Assembly: GCF_014207965.1 (NCBI RefSeq)
Contig: NZ_JACHLM010000006.1
Coordinates: forward strand, 186,001 to 250,000
DNA from: Brevundimonas bullata
GTDB taxonomy: Bacteria; Pseudomonadota; Alphaproteobacteria; Caulobacterales; Caulobacteraceae
DNA length: 64,000 nucleotides
Direction of reading: 5' to 3'
Shown: in pieces, positions 15,529 through 23,931 of the stretch
How positions within the stretch are numbered: the first letter of the stretch is position 1
How the letters are laid out: every line of letters begins with the position of its first letter
Translations under genes and position numbers: made by a program
The notes under the pieces: model-generated
Told to the model about the DNA's origin: nothing
The model's input: the letters and a program-made list of their open reading frames with translations, nothing else
Database searches by the model: none

Positions 15529-16181
15529 TGACGAAGGCACGTCTCGATGTTCCCGAAGACTGGATTTCCCGGACGCTGGATCACGCGGTCCAGCGCTATG
15601 CGAACCGGACGGGTGAACTATTCTATTTCAGCATGAAGGGTCACCACGAGGCGGTCCGTCACGCTTACGAGGACCTCGGTGGCGAAGGTCAGTGGTGGAT
15701 CCCCACCCTCAGCAACAATCTGCTCAAGGCCATCGCCCTGACGTTGAACGGCCAGTGGCAGAACGACGTGGTGGAATGGTTGTGCGAAACCCAGGCCTTC
15801 GGATCATCAGGTGCCACGGACTTCTCCAAATTCAGGAAAAGCGCGTCGCCGGAAGCGGTCGACAAGCACGTCCGCCGCCTACGGGGATGCGGCCTCTCGA
15901 CATTCCCGGAATACGCCACGCTCCGGGAACTGCACCTCGTCGCTAATGCGGTGAGGCACGGTCCGGGACGTTCCCTGACCGAACTTTGGGAAGCCCATCC
16001 GGAACTGTGGGCACCCGATAGCGAGATCATCCGACTGCGCCCTTGGTACATGCCCGCGAAAGAGCCCTTGTCTCAGTTCATCGTCAGCGAGGCTGACATG
16101 AACCGATACAACGATGCGGTTTGCACCTTCTGGAACCGGGTCGCTGAGGCAGCCCTCACGGAGGGTGAAGGATCAGACTGA
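15528..16181 (+). CDS. HEPN-like protein coupled to the CBASS operon
   Basis: A 217-residue, mainly helical protein I cannot assign to a named family. The segment YATLRELHLVANAVRHGPGR (about 124-145) has the LxxxxNAxRHG signature seen in HEPN-like proteins of abortive-infection loci; an earlier region (LSNNLLKAIALTLNGQWQNDVVEWL) is amphipathic. It starts with an ATG overlapping the cap3 stop (TAATG), so it is translated with the CBASS operon. This is not a standard type II CBASS component. It may be a second effector, a modulator or a separate RNase-type abortive gene captured by the operon. Confidence 0.7.
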   Translation: MTKARLDVPEDWISRTLDHAVQRYANRTGELFYFSMKGHHEAVRHAYEDLGGEGQWWIPTLSNNLLKAIALTLNGQWQNDVVEWLCETQAFGSSGATDFSKFRKSASPEAVDKHVRRLRGCGLSTFPEYATLRELHLVANAVRHGPGRSLTELWEAHPELWAPDSEIIRLRPWYMPAKEPLSQFIVSEADMNRYNDAVCTFWNRVAEAALTEGEGSD

Positions 16182-16311
16182 CCTGCGTCAGCGGTCAAAA
16201 TTAACAGAGTCCGCACCCCAAGATCTCGATACTCGATTTGCTTAGCTACCCGCTCCCGCAAAGCAGACCAGATCGACGACGGCTCAGAGTCACGAGCCGC
16301 CATCAAGCCAT

Positions 16312-16344
16312 GAAAAAGCCGCGCGCCCCCAAAGGGCGCGCGGC
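16312..16344 (-). terminator. Rho-independent terminator of the ParB-like gene
   Basis: GCCGCGCGCCC (16318-16328) pairs perfectly with GGGCGCGCGGC (16334-16344) around a 5-base loop; on the minus strand the stem is followed by TTTTT. It lies about 30 bases after the stop of the ParB-like gene and could also slow plus-strand transcription from the CBASS operon. Confidence 0.85.
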
Positions 16345-16372
16345 GAGTTTTCGCTCGATCTGTGCGCTGCGG

Positions 16373-18406
16373 CTATTCGGCCGCGAACGCATAGGCGTCG
16401 TCGTTCGGCGCGGTGCGGGTTTCGTCGTCAGCACCCTCGCCTGCCTCCTGCGCCTCCGCAGGCACACCAGCCTGCGTCCGCAACACCGACGGCAGCCAGC
16501 CCCGACCCTCCACTAGCCGTTCCGCCGCCTCGGCCATGTCGCCCTTTCTGAACCCGGCGATCCGGCCCGCTTCCTCCGGATTGACGGCCTCGGTCACCGC
16601 CTCCAGCACCCGCGCCTTGGCCACCCGCGAGAAGTAACTGGCCGCCGTCGCCGTCCACGTCCCGGCCATGTCGAGCCCTACAGCCGTCGCCAGCGTCTCG
16701 GCCTGCGCCAAGGCGCCGGGCCGCCGGTCGTGCGGATCGCGCACCGCGTAGAGACCGACCCCGGCGCAGCAGGCCATCAGGTCCAACTGCTCCGAAGGCG
16801 GCAGCGCGGCCACCACGCCCCAGAGGTCTTCCGGGCGCTCGGGCAGGCGCGCGCCCCACGCCTCGCACCGGTCGCTGACCCGGCGTCCGGCGGGGCCGTC
16901 CTCCACCCCCGGCGCCAGCCGCTCCAGCCCGGTCGTCGTCAACCGAAGCTGCAACGGCGTCCAGACGCCGTAGCCCGGATAGAAGACCTGCAGGGCGAGC
17001 GCGTGAACCACCGTCGCCAGCGCCGCATTCACATCGGCCTGCACCGCGTCGCGCAGACCCATGGTCTTGTGGGCGGTCAGGTCGATCAGCAGACGATCCG
17101 ACAAGGCCGAGGGCGCCTCGTCCTCGGCGGCCTCCGCCTCCGAGCCCGGCGAATTGTCCGCACTCTCGTCCGCCGCCTCTTCCTCCTGCCACGGCGACGG
17201 CGGATCGGCGGGCACGTCCTCGGCGCGGACCAGTCCGCGCTCGAAGCGGGCGAGGCCGTCGTGACCCAGCGTCACCACGACCCCGGCCCGCGCCCTGGCC
17301 TCGTCGGCATAGGCGAAGTCCGGGCCGAAGGCCTGCAAGGCCTTGTCGATCTCCTCCAGCCGGGCGTCCACCTCGGGGGGGAACATTTCCGCCGCGTCGG
17401 TTTCAGAGACGAGGCGGTCGTATTCCTCGGACAGGGCCGCGATTTCGGCGACGTCCGCGTCCGACCGTTCGACCGCCACCGGATAGACCCGCCCGAACGC
17501 CGAAACGTCGGGGTAGTCCAGACAGGCCTCGGCCCATTTCCAGCCCTCGCGCTCGCGGGCCTCGTCGGCCAGTCCGGTCAGCTTGTCGCCGACCAGCCGG
17601 TCCAGCAGGACCACATCCTCCAGCCAGCCGCCGCCGTCCTCGGTGAACAGGTCGCGCAGCACCCCGCCCCCCTCGGCCTCGTAGGCCTCCACGCCGACGA
17701 AGCGGACGCGCCGGTCATCGACGCGGACCTTGGCCTCGGTCATGGCGCGGCGGATGGCGTAGGCCGGGGTGTGCGGCCCGATCTGCTCCAGCACCTGCCG
17801 TTGCCGCTCGCGGTCCTCGCTGACGCAGAAGGCGGTCAGTTGGTCGAGCGCCAGCGTCCCCTCCCGATAGGCCGTCATCAACTCCGGCGCCGCCGACCCG
17901 AGCCGCAGCCGCTGGCGCACCACATGGGCCGACACTCCGAACCGGGCGCCGATCTCTTCGGGTCCGTAGCCCTTCTCGGCGGCGAGCCGCTGGAAGGCCT
18001 CGAACTGGTCGGCGGGGTGCATGGCCTCACGGGTCATGTTTTCGTCGAGGCTGATCTCGTGGGCGTCGTTCTCGGCGTCCACGATGACGCGCACCGGATG
18101 GGTGCGCTTGATCGCCTTGCGCTTGGCCAGCAGCCGCAGCCCCTGACGGCGTCCCTCGCCGATGGTGACGAGGTAGTTCCCGGTCGGGGCGCCCTCCCCG
18201 TCCCGCTCGACCTCGACCACGGGCGGCTGCAACACCCCCTTGGCCCTGATGGAGGCCGCGAAGGCCTCGATGGTCGTCGCGTTGTCCGGGGTCTTCCTCG
18301 CATTCTTCGGCGAGGCCTTGAGCCGGTTCAGCGGCACGATCAGTTCCGCGCCGTGCTGCGGCGCGGTCGCCTCGGTCGCGGCGGTTTCGATGGATTGAGC
18401 AGTCAT
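16373..18406 (-). CDS. ParB-like nuclease-domain protein of mobile element
   Basis: A 677-residue protein. Residues ~25-130 are a ParB/RepB N-terminal domain (LIVPLNRLKASPKNARK, IRAKGVLQPPVV, GEGRRQGLRLLAKR), then ENMTREAMHPADQFEAFQRLA and a helix-turn-helix (YGPEEIGARFGVSAHVVRQRLRLG). The remainder is long, acidic and poorly conserved. Very large ParB-like proteins of this layout are common on alphaproteobacterial plasmids and integrative elements; role in partition, maintenance or regulation is unproven. The ATG at 18406 is fixed by an AAAGGAGG site 5 bases upstream. No ParA lies nearby. Confidence 0.85.
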   Translation of the reverse strand: MTAQSIETAATEATAPQHGAELIVPLNRLKASPKNARKTPDNATTIEAFAASIRAKGVLQPPVVEVERDGEGAPTGNYLVTIGEGRRQGLRLLAKRKAIKRTHPVRVIVDAENDAHEISLDENMTREAMHPADQFEAFQRLAAEKGYGPEEIGARFGVSAHVVRQRLRLGSAAPELMTAYREGTLALDQLTAFCVSEDRERQRQVLEQIGPHTPAYAIRRAMTEAKVRVDDRRVRFVGVEAYEAEGGGVLRDLFTEDGGGWLEDVVLLDRLVGDKLTGLADEAREREGWKWAEACLDYPDVSAFGRVYPVAVERSDADVAEIAALSEEYDRLVSETDAAEMFPPEVDARLEEIDKALQAFGPDFAYADEARARAGVVVTLGHDGLARFERGLVRAEDVPADPPSPWQEEEAADESADNSPGSEAEAAEDEAPSALSDRLLIDLTAHKTMGLRDAVQADVNAALATVVHALALQVFYPGYGVWTPLQLRLTTTGLERLAPGVEDGPAGRRVSDRCEAWGARLPERPEDLWGVVAALPPSEQLDLMACCAGVGLYAVRDPHDRRPGALAQAETLATAVGLDMAGTWTATAASYFSRVAKARVLEAVTEAVNPEEAGRIAGFRKGDMAEAAERLVEGRGWLPSVLRTQAGVPAEAQEAGEGADDETRTAPNDDAYAFAAE

Positions 18407-18742
18407 GTCTGCCTCCTTTGGGCATGGGTTGCAGGCACGCGAACTGCGCGCCTGAAACCCTGCCCGTCGGCGAGACCGGGGTAGCAAGGGCCAGGGCGGA
18501 CCGGCCGGAGGGGGATCGCCCGGGCTGCACAAGCCGATGATGATGATGATCATGAACAGCATGACCGCGCGGAAGGCCGGGGAGACCGGCCGGTCCGGCG
18601 GCGGAGCCGCTTCACCCTGGCCCGCGCGAGGGCGGAGCCCTTAGCGCTTCCGAGCGGCGTGGCGGCGTGCGCCTGTGGACGAGACGTCCAGCCAGGCGGA
18701 GTCCACCTTGACCCTGCCTCCTGTTCCGCCTTTGTTCTTGCC
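18407..18742. other. Leader region of the ParB-like gene
   Basis: About 336 bases upstream of the ParB-like gene and the divergent small gene. I see no convincing protein-coding content. It includes a run of ATGATGATGATGATC around 18537-18551 and a GC-rich stretch; promoters of both flanking genes should lie here. Confidence 0.4.
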
Positions 18743-18937
18743 ATGCCCTACCGCAAGACCGTCATTGTCGAATGGCAGACCGCCGGCGACCGCCGCTCCT
18801 ATTTCGTGCGGCCCGGCAGCCGGTCCCGCCCGTGGATCTGGTTCCGGGACGGCGACGTGCCGCCCTTCGACGAGGCTTGCGCCCGCTTCGTGGTCGAGAA
18901 GCGCGCCGGCCGCTGGGTGGCGGTGGAGCGGGCCTGA
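18743..18937 (+). CDS. Small hypothetical protein
   Basis: A 64-residue basic protein (MPYRKTVIVEWQTAGDRRS start) with a strand-rich N-terminus, a WIWFRDGD motif and an EACARFVVEKRAGRWVAVE end. It is divergent from the ParB-like gene, within the island. I do not recognise a family. It is counted as real because composition and strand/helix alternation look protein-like and it has an ATG in a sensible position, but a chance open frame in GC-rich DNA is possible. Confidence 0.4.
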   Translation: MPYRKTVIVEWQTAGDRRSYFVRPGSRSRPWIWFRDGDVPPFDEACARFVVEKRAGRWVAVERA

Positions 18938-19016
18938 GAGCGTCGCCGTCCGGCGAACGGGCTGACGGCGACGCCCGCACGCCGCCATGCCGTCGGATCG
19001 ATACGCCCCTCGACCG

Positions 19017-19610
19017 CTAGTCGGCGGCCTCCGCCTGTGCCTTGCGGGCGTCCTCCAGAATCTCCAGGCCGCCCCTGGCGGCGATCCCGGCGACGATGAC
19101 GCCGACCACCAGGTCCGGCCAGGACTGGTCCAGCCACAGCACCAGTCCGCCCGCGACGATGATGCCGCCGTTGGAGGCGAAGTCGTTGAGACTGAAGGTC
19201 TCGGCGGCGCGCAGATTGACGTCGTCGCCGTCCAGCCGCCGCAGCAGTTGCAGACAGATCAGGTTCACCACCGCCGCGACGACAGCCAAGACAATCATGG
19301 TCCCGCCGATCGGCTCGGCCCCCAGCCACCACCGCCGGCCGGCGTCGACCAGGACGCCGACGGCGAAGATGAGCAGCAGGACGCCCGACGTCGTCGCCGC
19401 GCGCCGCTTCCAGGTCAGGGCCCGGCCGACCGCGAGGAAGCTGATCAGATAGACGACGCTGTCGGAGGCGTTGTCCAGCGCGTTGGCCAGCAAGGCGCTG
19501 GAGTCCGCCAGCAGGCCGCCGAGACCGAGCCCGGCGAACAGCAGGCCGTTGAGGATCAGGACGACCAGCAGGGTCCTCCGCTGGCGCTCATGCCGGCCAT
19601 TGACGGTCAC
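19017..19610 (-). CDS. Truncated-type cation diffusion facilitator (membrane domain only)
   Basis: A 197-residue inner-membrane protein with about six helices and no C-terminal cytoplasmic domain. CDF metal-site motifs appear as LLANALDNASDSVVYLISF in helix 2 and SLNDFASNGGIIV in helix 5, with Asn/Asp in place of the usual His. Short CDF-like proteins of this kind accompany czc-type efflux operons. The GTG start at 19610 overlaps the czcA stop (GTGA), so it is the last gene of the coupled operon. Likely metal export; substrate unknown. Confidence 0.8.
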   Translation of the reverse strand: MTVNGRHERQRRTLLVVLILNGLLFAGLGLGGLLADSSALLANALDNASDSVVYLISFLAVGRALTWKRRAATTSGVLLLIFAVGVLVDAGRRWWLGAEPIGGTMIVLAVVAAVVNLICLQLLRRLDGDDVNLRAAETFSLNDFASNGGIIVAGGLVLWLDQSWPDLVVGVIVAGIAARGGLEILEDARKAQAEAAD

Positions 19611-22600
19611 AGGGGTTCCTCCCTCTTCTCCAGAATGCGCGCGGCCAGGGTCGGCAGCACCAGAAGCGTCAGCAGCGTGGCGGTCAGCAGGCCGCCGATG
19701 ACCACGGTGGCCAGCGGTTTCTGGACCTCGGCGCCGGCCCCGAAGGCGAAGGCCATCGGGATGAAGCCCAGCATCGCGACCAGGGCCGTGGTCAGAACGG
19801 CCCTGAGGCGACTGACGGCCCCCTCGACGGCCGCCGTCAGGGGCGCGGCCCCTTCCTCGTAACGCTGGCGAATGGCCTGCATCAGCACAAGCCCGTTCAG
19901 CGTCGCGACCCCCGAGACGGCGATGAAGCCGACCGCGGCCGAGATCGAGAACGGCATGCCGCGCAGCAGGAGCGCCACCGCCCCGCCGACCAGGGCCAGG
20001 GGCACGCCGGCGAAGACCAGGGCCGCGTCCTTGAGCGAGCGCAACGCCAGGAACAACAACAGGCCGATGGTCAGGAAGACCAGAGGCACGATCATCGCCA
20101 GGCGGGCGCTGGCGCGTTCGAGGTTCTCGAACTGCCCGCCCCAGTCGAACCAGCCGGACACAGGCGGGCGCACCTCGCGACCGACGGCTGCGCGCGCCTC
20201 GTTGACGAAGCCGCCGAGATCGCGGCCCCGGACGTTGGCCTGGACGACGATGCGCCGCTTGCCGTTCTCGCGGCTGATCTGGTTGGGGCCCTCGGTGACC
20301 TCGAACCGGGCGACCGCCGAAAGGGGCACTGTCAACGCGCCCGGTTCGGCCGCTTCCGGCATCACCGGCAACTGGGCCATCACCGCCGGATCGTTGCGCA
20401 GATCGTCGGCCAGGCGGACGACGACATCGAAGCGGCGGTCGCCTTCCAGGATGTGGCCGGCCGACCGCCCGCCCAGGGCGATGGCCAACGCATCGGCCGC
20501 GTCGCTGGCGTGCACGCCTTGCGCCGCCGCGATGGTCCGGTCGACGGCGGCGGTGATCGACGGCTGGCCCGAGACCTGTTCGACGCGGACATCGGCCGCG
20601 CCGGGGATGCGTCGGAGGACGGCGGCGACCTGATCCGCGCTGGCCTGCATGGCGGCGAAGTCGTCGCCATAGACGGAGACGGCCACGTCGGAGCGAACCC
20701 CGGCGATCAGCTCGTTGAAGCGCATCTGGATCGGCTGGGTGAATTCGTAGTTGTTGCCGAGCAGGTGACCCAGGTTCTCCTCCATGCGCTCGACCAGCTC
20801 GGCCTTGGCCAGGGAGGGGTTCGGCCACTCGTCGCGCGGCTTGAGCATGACGAAGGTGTCGGAGATCGAGGGCGGCATGGGATCGGAGGCCACTTCGGCG
20901 GTGCCGGTCCGGGTGAAGACCTGCTCCACCTCCGGCATCGCCTGCAGGGTTCGTTCGACCTGGAACTGCATGGCCTGGCTCTGTTCGAGCGAGGTGGACG
21001 GCACCCGCAGCGCCTGGACCAGAACGTCGCCCTCGTCGAGCGTCGGCACGAACTCGCGACCGAGACTGAGGAAGGCGAGCAATCCGACGAGAAGCGCGAG
21101 TCCCGCCCCGACGACGACGGCACGCGGGCGGTCGACCACCCGCCGCAGGAGCGGCTCGTAGCGGGCCTTGGCCGCCCGGCTCAGCCGGGTCTCGTCGTCG
21201 TGCCCCTTGGGCTCCCGCACCCAGATGGCGGCCATGGCCGGCACGAAGGTGAAGGACAGGATGAAGGCGCCGAGCAGGGCGAACATCACGGTGCCGGCCA
21301 TGGGGCCGAACATCTTGCCCTCGACGCCTTCGAACATCAGCAGCGGCGCATAGACCAGAAGGATGATGGCCTGGCCGAAGGCGGCCGGCCGCGCCATTTC
21401 TTTAGCCGCGTCGACCGCCACGGCCAGCCGTTCGGGCAGGCTCAGGGCGCGGCCGACGCTCTCGCGCCGCATGGCGAGCCGCCGCAGGGTGTTTTCGATG
21501 ACGACCACGGCGCCGTCGACGATCAGGCCGAAGTCGAGCGCGCCCAGGCTGAGCAGATTGGCGCTGATCCCGAAGCGGTTCATGGCCGTAGCGGCGAACA
21601 GGAAGCTGAGCGGGATGACCAGAGCGGTGATGATCGCAGCCCGCACATTGCCGAGCGCGAAGAACAGCACGGCGATAACCAGCAGGGCGCCGAGGGCGAG
21701 GTTGTGCTCGACGGTGCGGATCGTGGCCTCGACCAGTTGGGTGCGATCCAGCGCCGGCTTGACCACGACGCCAGGGGGCAGGCTCGCGCCGATCTCCTTC
21801 AGCCGCTCGCCGACGCGATGCGCCACGGCGCGCGAGTTCTCGCCCTGGAGCATCAGGGCCGTGCCCACCACGGTCTCGCGGCCGTTGCTGCTGGCCGAGC
21901 CGAGGCGCGGCGCGCGGCCGATCTCGACCATGGCCACGTCGGAGACCCGGATCACCTGGCCGCCGCGATTGAGGATCGGGGTCTGGGCCAGCTCCTCGAG
22001 GCTGCGGATCCGCGCGTCGGCCCGGACGATGTAGGCTTCGCCGGCCCGGTTGACATAGCCGGCCCCGGCGATGCGGTTGGCGTGTTCGAGCGCCTCGACC
22101 AGTTGCACAAGGCCCACGCCATAGGCGGCGAGACGCGCGGGATCGGGATGGACCGCGTACTCCTTCACATAGCCGCCCTGGACGTCGATGCCGGCGACGC
22201 CTTCGACGGTCTTGAGCTGGGGCGCGATGATCCAGTCCTGGACCGTGCGCAGATAGGTGGCCTTCTCCTCGTCGGTGGTCAGACGCTCGCCCTCGGGCGT
22301 GAGGTAGACGGCACCTGTGCGGGCGGCCGGACCGGTCAGCTCGACGGTGAAGATGAAGACTTCGCCGAGGCCGGTGACCACCGGCCCCATGGAGGGTTGG
22401 ACGCCTTCCGGAAGGTCGTCCCGAGCCGCCTGCATGCGCTCGTTCACCAGGCTGCGCGCGAAATAGATGTCGGTCCGATCGGTGAAGACGGCGGTGATCT
22501 GCGAGAAGCCGTGCCGCGACAGCGACCGGGTCTCGACCAGGCCCGGTAGGCCGGCCAGCGCCGTCTCCATCGGGAAGGTCACCTGACGCTCGACCTCCTC

Positions 22601-22774
22601 CGGCCCGAGCGCGGGCGCGACGGTGGTCACCTGGACCTGGCGGTTGGTGATGTCCGGGACGGCGTCGATGGGCAGCCGCACCAGTTCGCGCACGCCGAAG
22701 CCGGCGAGGACGATCGCGGCCAACACGACGAGCCAGCGATAGCGCACGGCGCCCGAGATGATCCGGTCGAGCAT
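19607..22774 (-). CDS. czcA: Heavy-metal RND pump CzcA-like
   Basis: A 1055-residue RND transporter, normal length for the HME family. The helix 4 signature is DFGLIVDGAVVVIEN, the HME1 (Zn/Co/Ni/Cd, CzcA/CnrA/NccA) pattern rather than the copper/silver HME4 pattern. N-terminal VRLPIDAVPDITN and large periplasmic loops are intact, and the second membrane block ends at LPTLAARILEKREEPL. It drives metal out through CzcB and CzcC using the proton gradient. It overlaps czcB by one base and the downstream CDF gene by four. Confidence 0.95.
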   Translation of the reverse strand: MLDRIISGAVRYRWLVVLAAIVLAGFGVRELVRLPIDAVPDITNRQVQVTTVAPALGPEEVERQVTFPMETALAGLPGLVETRSLSRHGFSQITAVFTDRTDIYFARSLVNERMQAARDDLPEGVQPSMGPVVTGLGEVFIFTVELTGPAARTGAVYLTPEGERLTTDEEKATYLRTVQDWIIAPQLKTVEGVAGIDVQGGYVKEYAVHPDPARLAAYGVGLVQLVEALEHANRIAGAGYVNRAGEAYIVRADARIRSLEELAQTPILNRGGQVIRVSDVAMVEIGRAPRLGSASSNGRETVVGTALMLQGENSRAVAHRVGERLKEIGASLPPGVVVKPALDRTQLVEATIRTVEHNLALGALLVIAVLFFALGNVRAAIITALVIPLSFLFAATAMNRFGISANLLSLGALDFGLIVDGAVVVIENTLRRLAMRRESVGRALSLPERLAVAVDAAKEMARPAAFGQAIILLVYAPLLMFEGVEGKMFGPMAGTVMFALLGAFILSFTFVPAMAAIWVREPKGHDDETRLSRAAKARYEPLLRRVVDRPRAVVVGAGLALLVGLLAFLSLGREFVPTLDEGDVLVQALRVPSTSLEQSQAMQFQVERTLQAMPEVEQVFTRTGTAEVASDPMPPSISDTFVMLKPRDEWPNPSLAKAELVERMEENLGHLLGNNYEFTQPIQMRFNELIAGVRSDVAVSVYGDDFAAMQASADQVAAVLRRIPGAADVRVEQVSGQPSITAAVDRTIAAAQGVHASDAADALAIALGGRSAGHILEGDRRFDVVVRLADDLRNDPAVMAQLPVMPEAAEPGALTVPLSAVARFEVTEGPNQISRENGKRRIVVQANVRGRDLGGFVNEARAAVGREVRPPVSGWFDWGGQFENLERASARLAMIVPLVFLTIGLLLFLALRSLKDAALVFAGVPLALVGGAVALLLRGMPFSISAAVGFIAVSGVATLNGLVLMQAIRQRYEEGAAPLTAAVEGAVSRLRAVLTTALVAMLGFIPMAFAFGAGAEVQKPLATVVIGGLLTATLLTLLVLPTLAARILEKREEPL

Positions 22775-23931
22775 CAGTCGTGGTCCTCCACGGCGCCCTT
22801 GCCGAGCTCGGCCTTCAGCAGGAAGGCGTTCGCGCCGGCGATGCGCTCGGAGCCGGTCAGGCCGCGAACGATCTCGATGCGGTCGACGGCCCGCCGGCCC
22901 GGAACCACCGGCTGGGCCCGGAAGCCCGTCGGGGTGACGACGAACACGACACTGGCGCCGTCGACGGTCTGCACCGCCTCGGCCGGGACGGCGATGCCGC
23001 TTTCGCCGCCGGTGATGATAGAGCCGCTCACCGCCGAACCCGGCGGCGGCGCGACGCCGTCGGCCCGGGCGCGGATCAGGGTCGATCCGGATTGCGCGTC
23101 GGCGCCCGGGGCCACGGCGGTGACCACGGCCGCATACTCGGCTCCGTCCGCGCCCTGGACCGTGATGCGCGCACCGGGCCTGACCGTCGCCGCCAGGGCG
23201 GCGGGGGCGTTGAAGACCAGTTCGACGCGGTTGGGATTGGCGATGGTCGCGACCGGATCGCCCTGCTGGACGACGCCGCCTAGTCCGACTCTCAGGGCCG
23301 TGACGACCCCGGCGATCGGGGCGACGATCGTCGCCCGCCCGCTGGCGTTGGGGCCTCCAGCGGCGGCGACCCGGGCCCGGCTGGCGCGGGCCTGGGCCTC
23401 GGCGGCGGCGGCGCGCGCCTGCGACGCTTCGACGTCCTGGCGCGCGACCACGCCCTGGTCGAACAGATTGGCGTCGCGCGTCCGCGCGGCGGAGGCGGCG
23501 CGGGCTTCGGCGGTCGCGGCGTCGGCCTCCGCCCGAAGGGTCGCGCCATCCCCGCTGATCACGACCGCGATCGGCTGGCCGGCGCGGACGACCGAACCCG
23601 GCGCGACCAGCAGCCGTTCAATGCGGCCGCCGAGGGCGGCGCCGACGGACGCCTGGGCGTCCGGCGCGGCCTCGACCCGTCCGGCGAGGTGGGTTTCGCC
23701 GCCGCCGCCGGACTGCACCGAGACGATGCGGATGCCGGCGGCCTGGGCCTCGGCCGGCGACAGGGTGACGACGCCGGGTTCGCCGCCTTCGACCTCTTCG
23801 GCATGGCCTTCCTCTCCCTCGGCCGCCGTTCCGGCCGCGGGCGCGGCGGTCAGCCGGGCGGCGCCGTAACCGGCGCCGACGGCCACGATCAGGGCGGCGA
23901 CCGCCGCGGCGGTCCTGGTGCGGGTGTTCAT
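22774..23931 (-). CDS. czcB: CzcB-like membrane fusion protein
   Basis: A 385-residue periplasmic adaptor. The N-terminus has one membrane anchor (TAAAVAALIVAVGAGYGAARL) followed by an acidic/His linker (EGEEGHAEEVEGGE). The lipoyl-type halves are LGGRIERLLVAPGSVVRAGQPIAVV and ATIVAPIAGVVTALRVGLGG, flanking an Ala/Arg-rich coiled coil (about 140-200). It connects CzcA to CzcC. The ATG overlaps the czcC stop (ATGA) and its own stop overlaps czcA (TGATG), so the three are translated as a unit. Confidence 0.93.
   Translation of the reverse strand: MNTRTRTAAAVAALIVAVGAGYGAARLTAAPAAGTAAEGEEGHAEEVEGGEPGVVTLSPAEAQAAGIRIVSVQSGGGGETHLAGRVEAAPDAQASVGAALGGRIERLLVAPGSVVRAGQPIAVVISGDGATLRAEADAATAEARAASAARTRDANLFDQGVVARQDVEASQARAAAAEAQARASRARVAAAGGPNASGRATIVAPIAGVVTALRVGLGGVVQQGDPVATIANPNRVELVFNAPAALAATVRPGARITVQGADGAEYAAVVTAVAPGADAQSGSTLIRARADGVAPPPGSAVSGSIITGGESGIAVPAEAVQTVDGASVVFVVTPTGFRAQPVVPGRRAVDRIEIVRGLTGSERIAGANAFLLKAELGKGAVEDHD

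Noticed and set aside
16730..18484. 584-codon open frame opposite the ParB-like gene
   Set aside because: Shadow frame; the opposite strand has a clear ribosome-binding site and ParB motifs.
20453..22549. 698-codon open frame on the strand opposite czcA
   Set aside because: It is an antisense shadow of a high-GC gene: composition is Gln/Arg/His/Asp-rich, no domain is seen, and the minus-strand RND pump is unmistakable.
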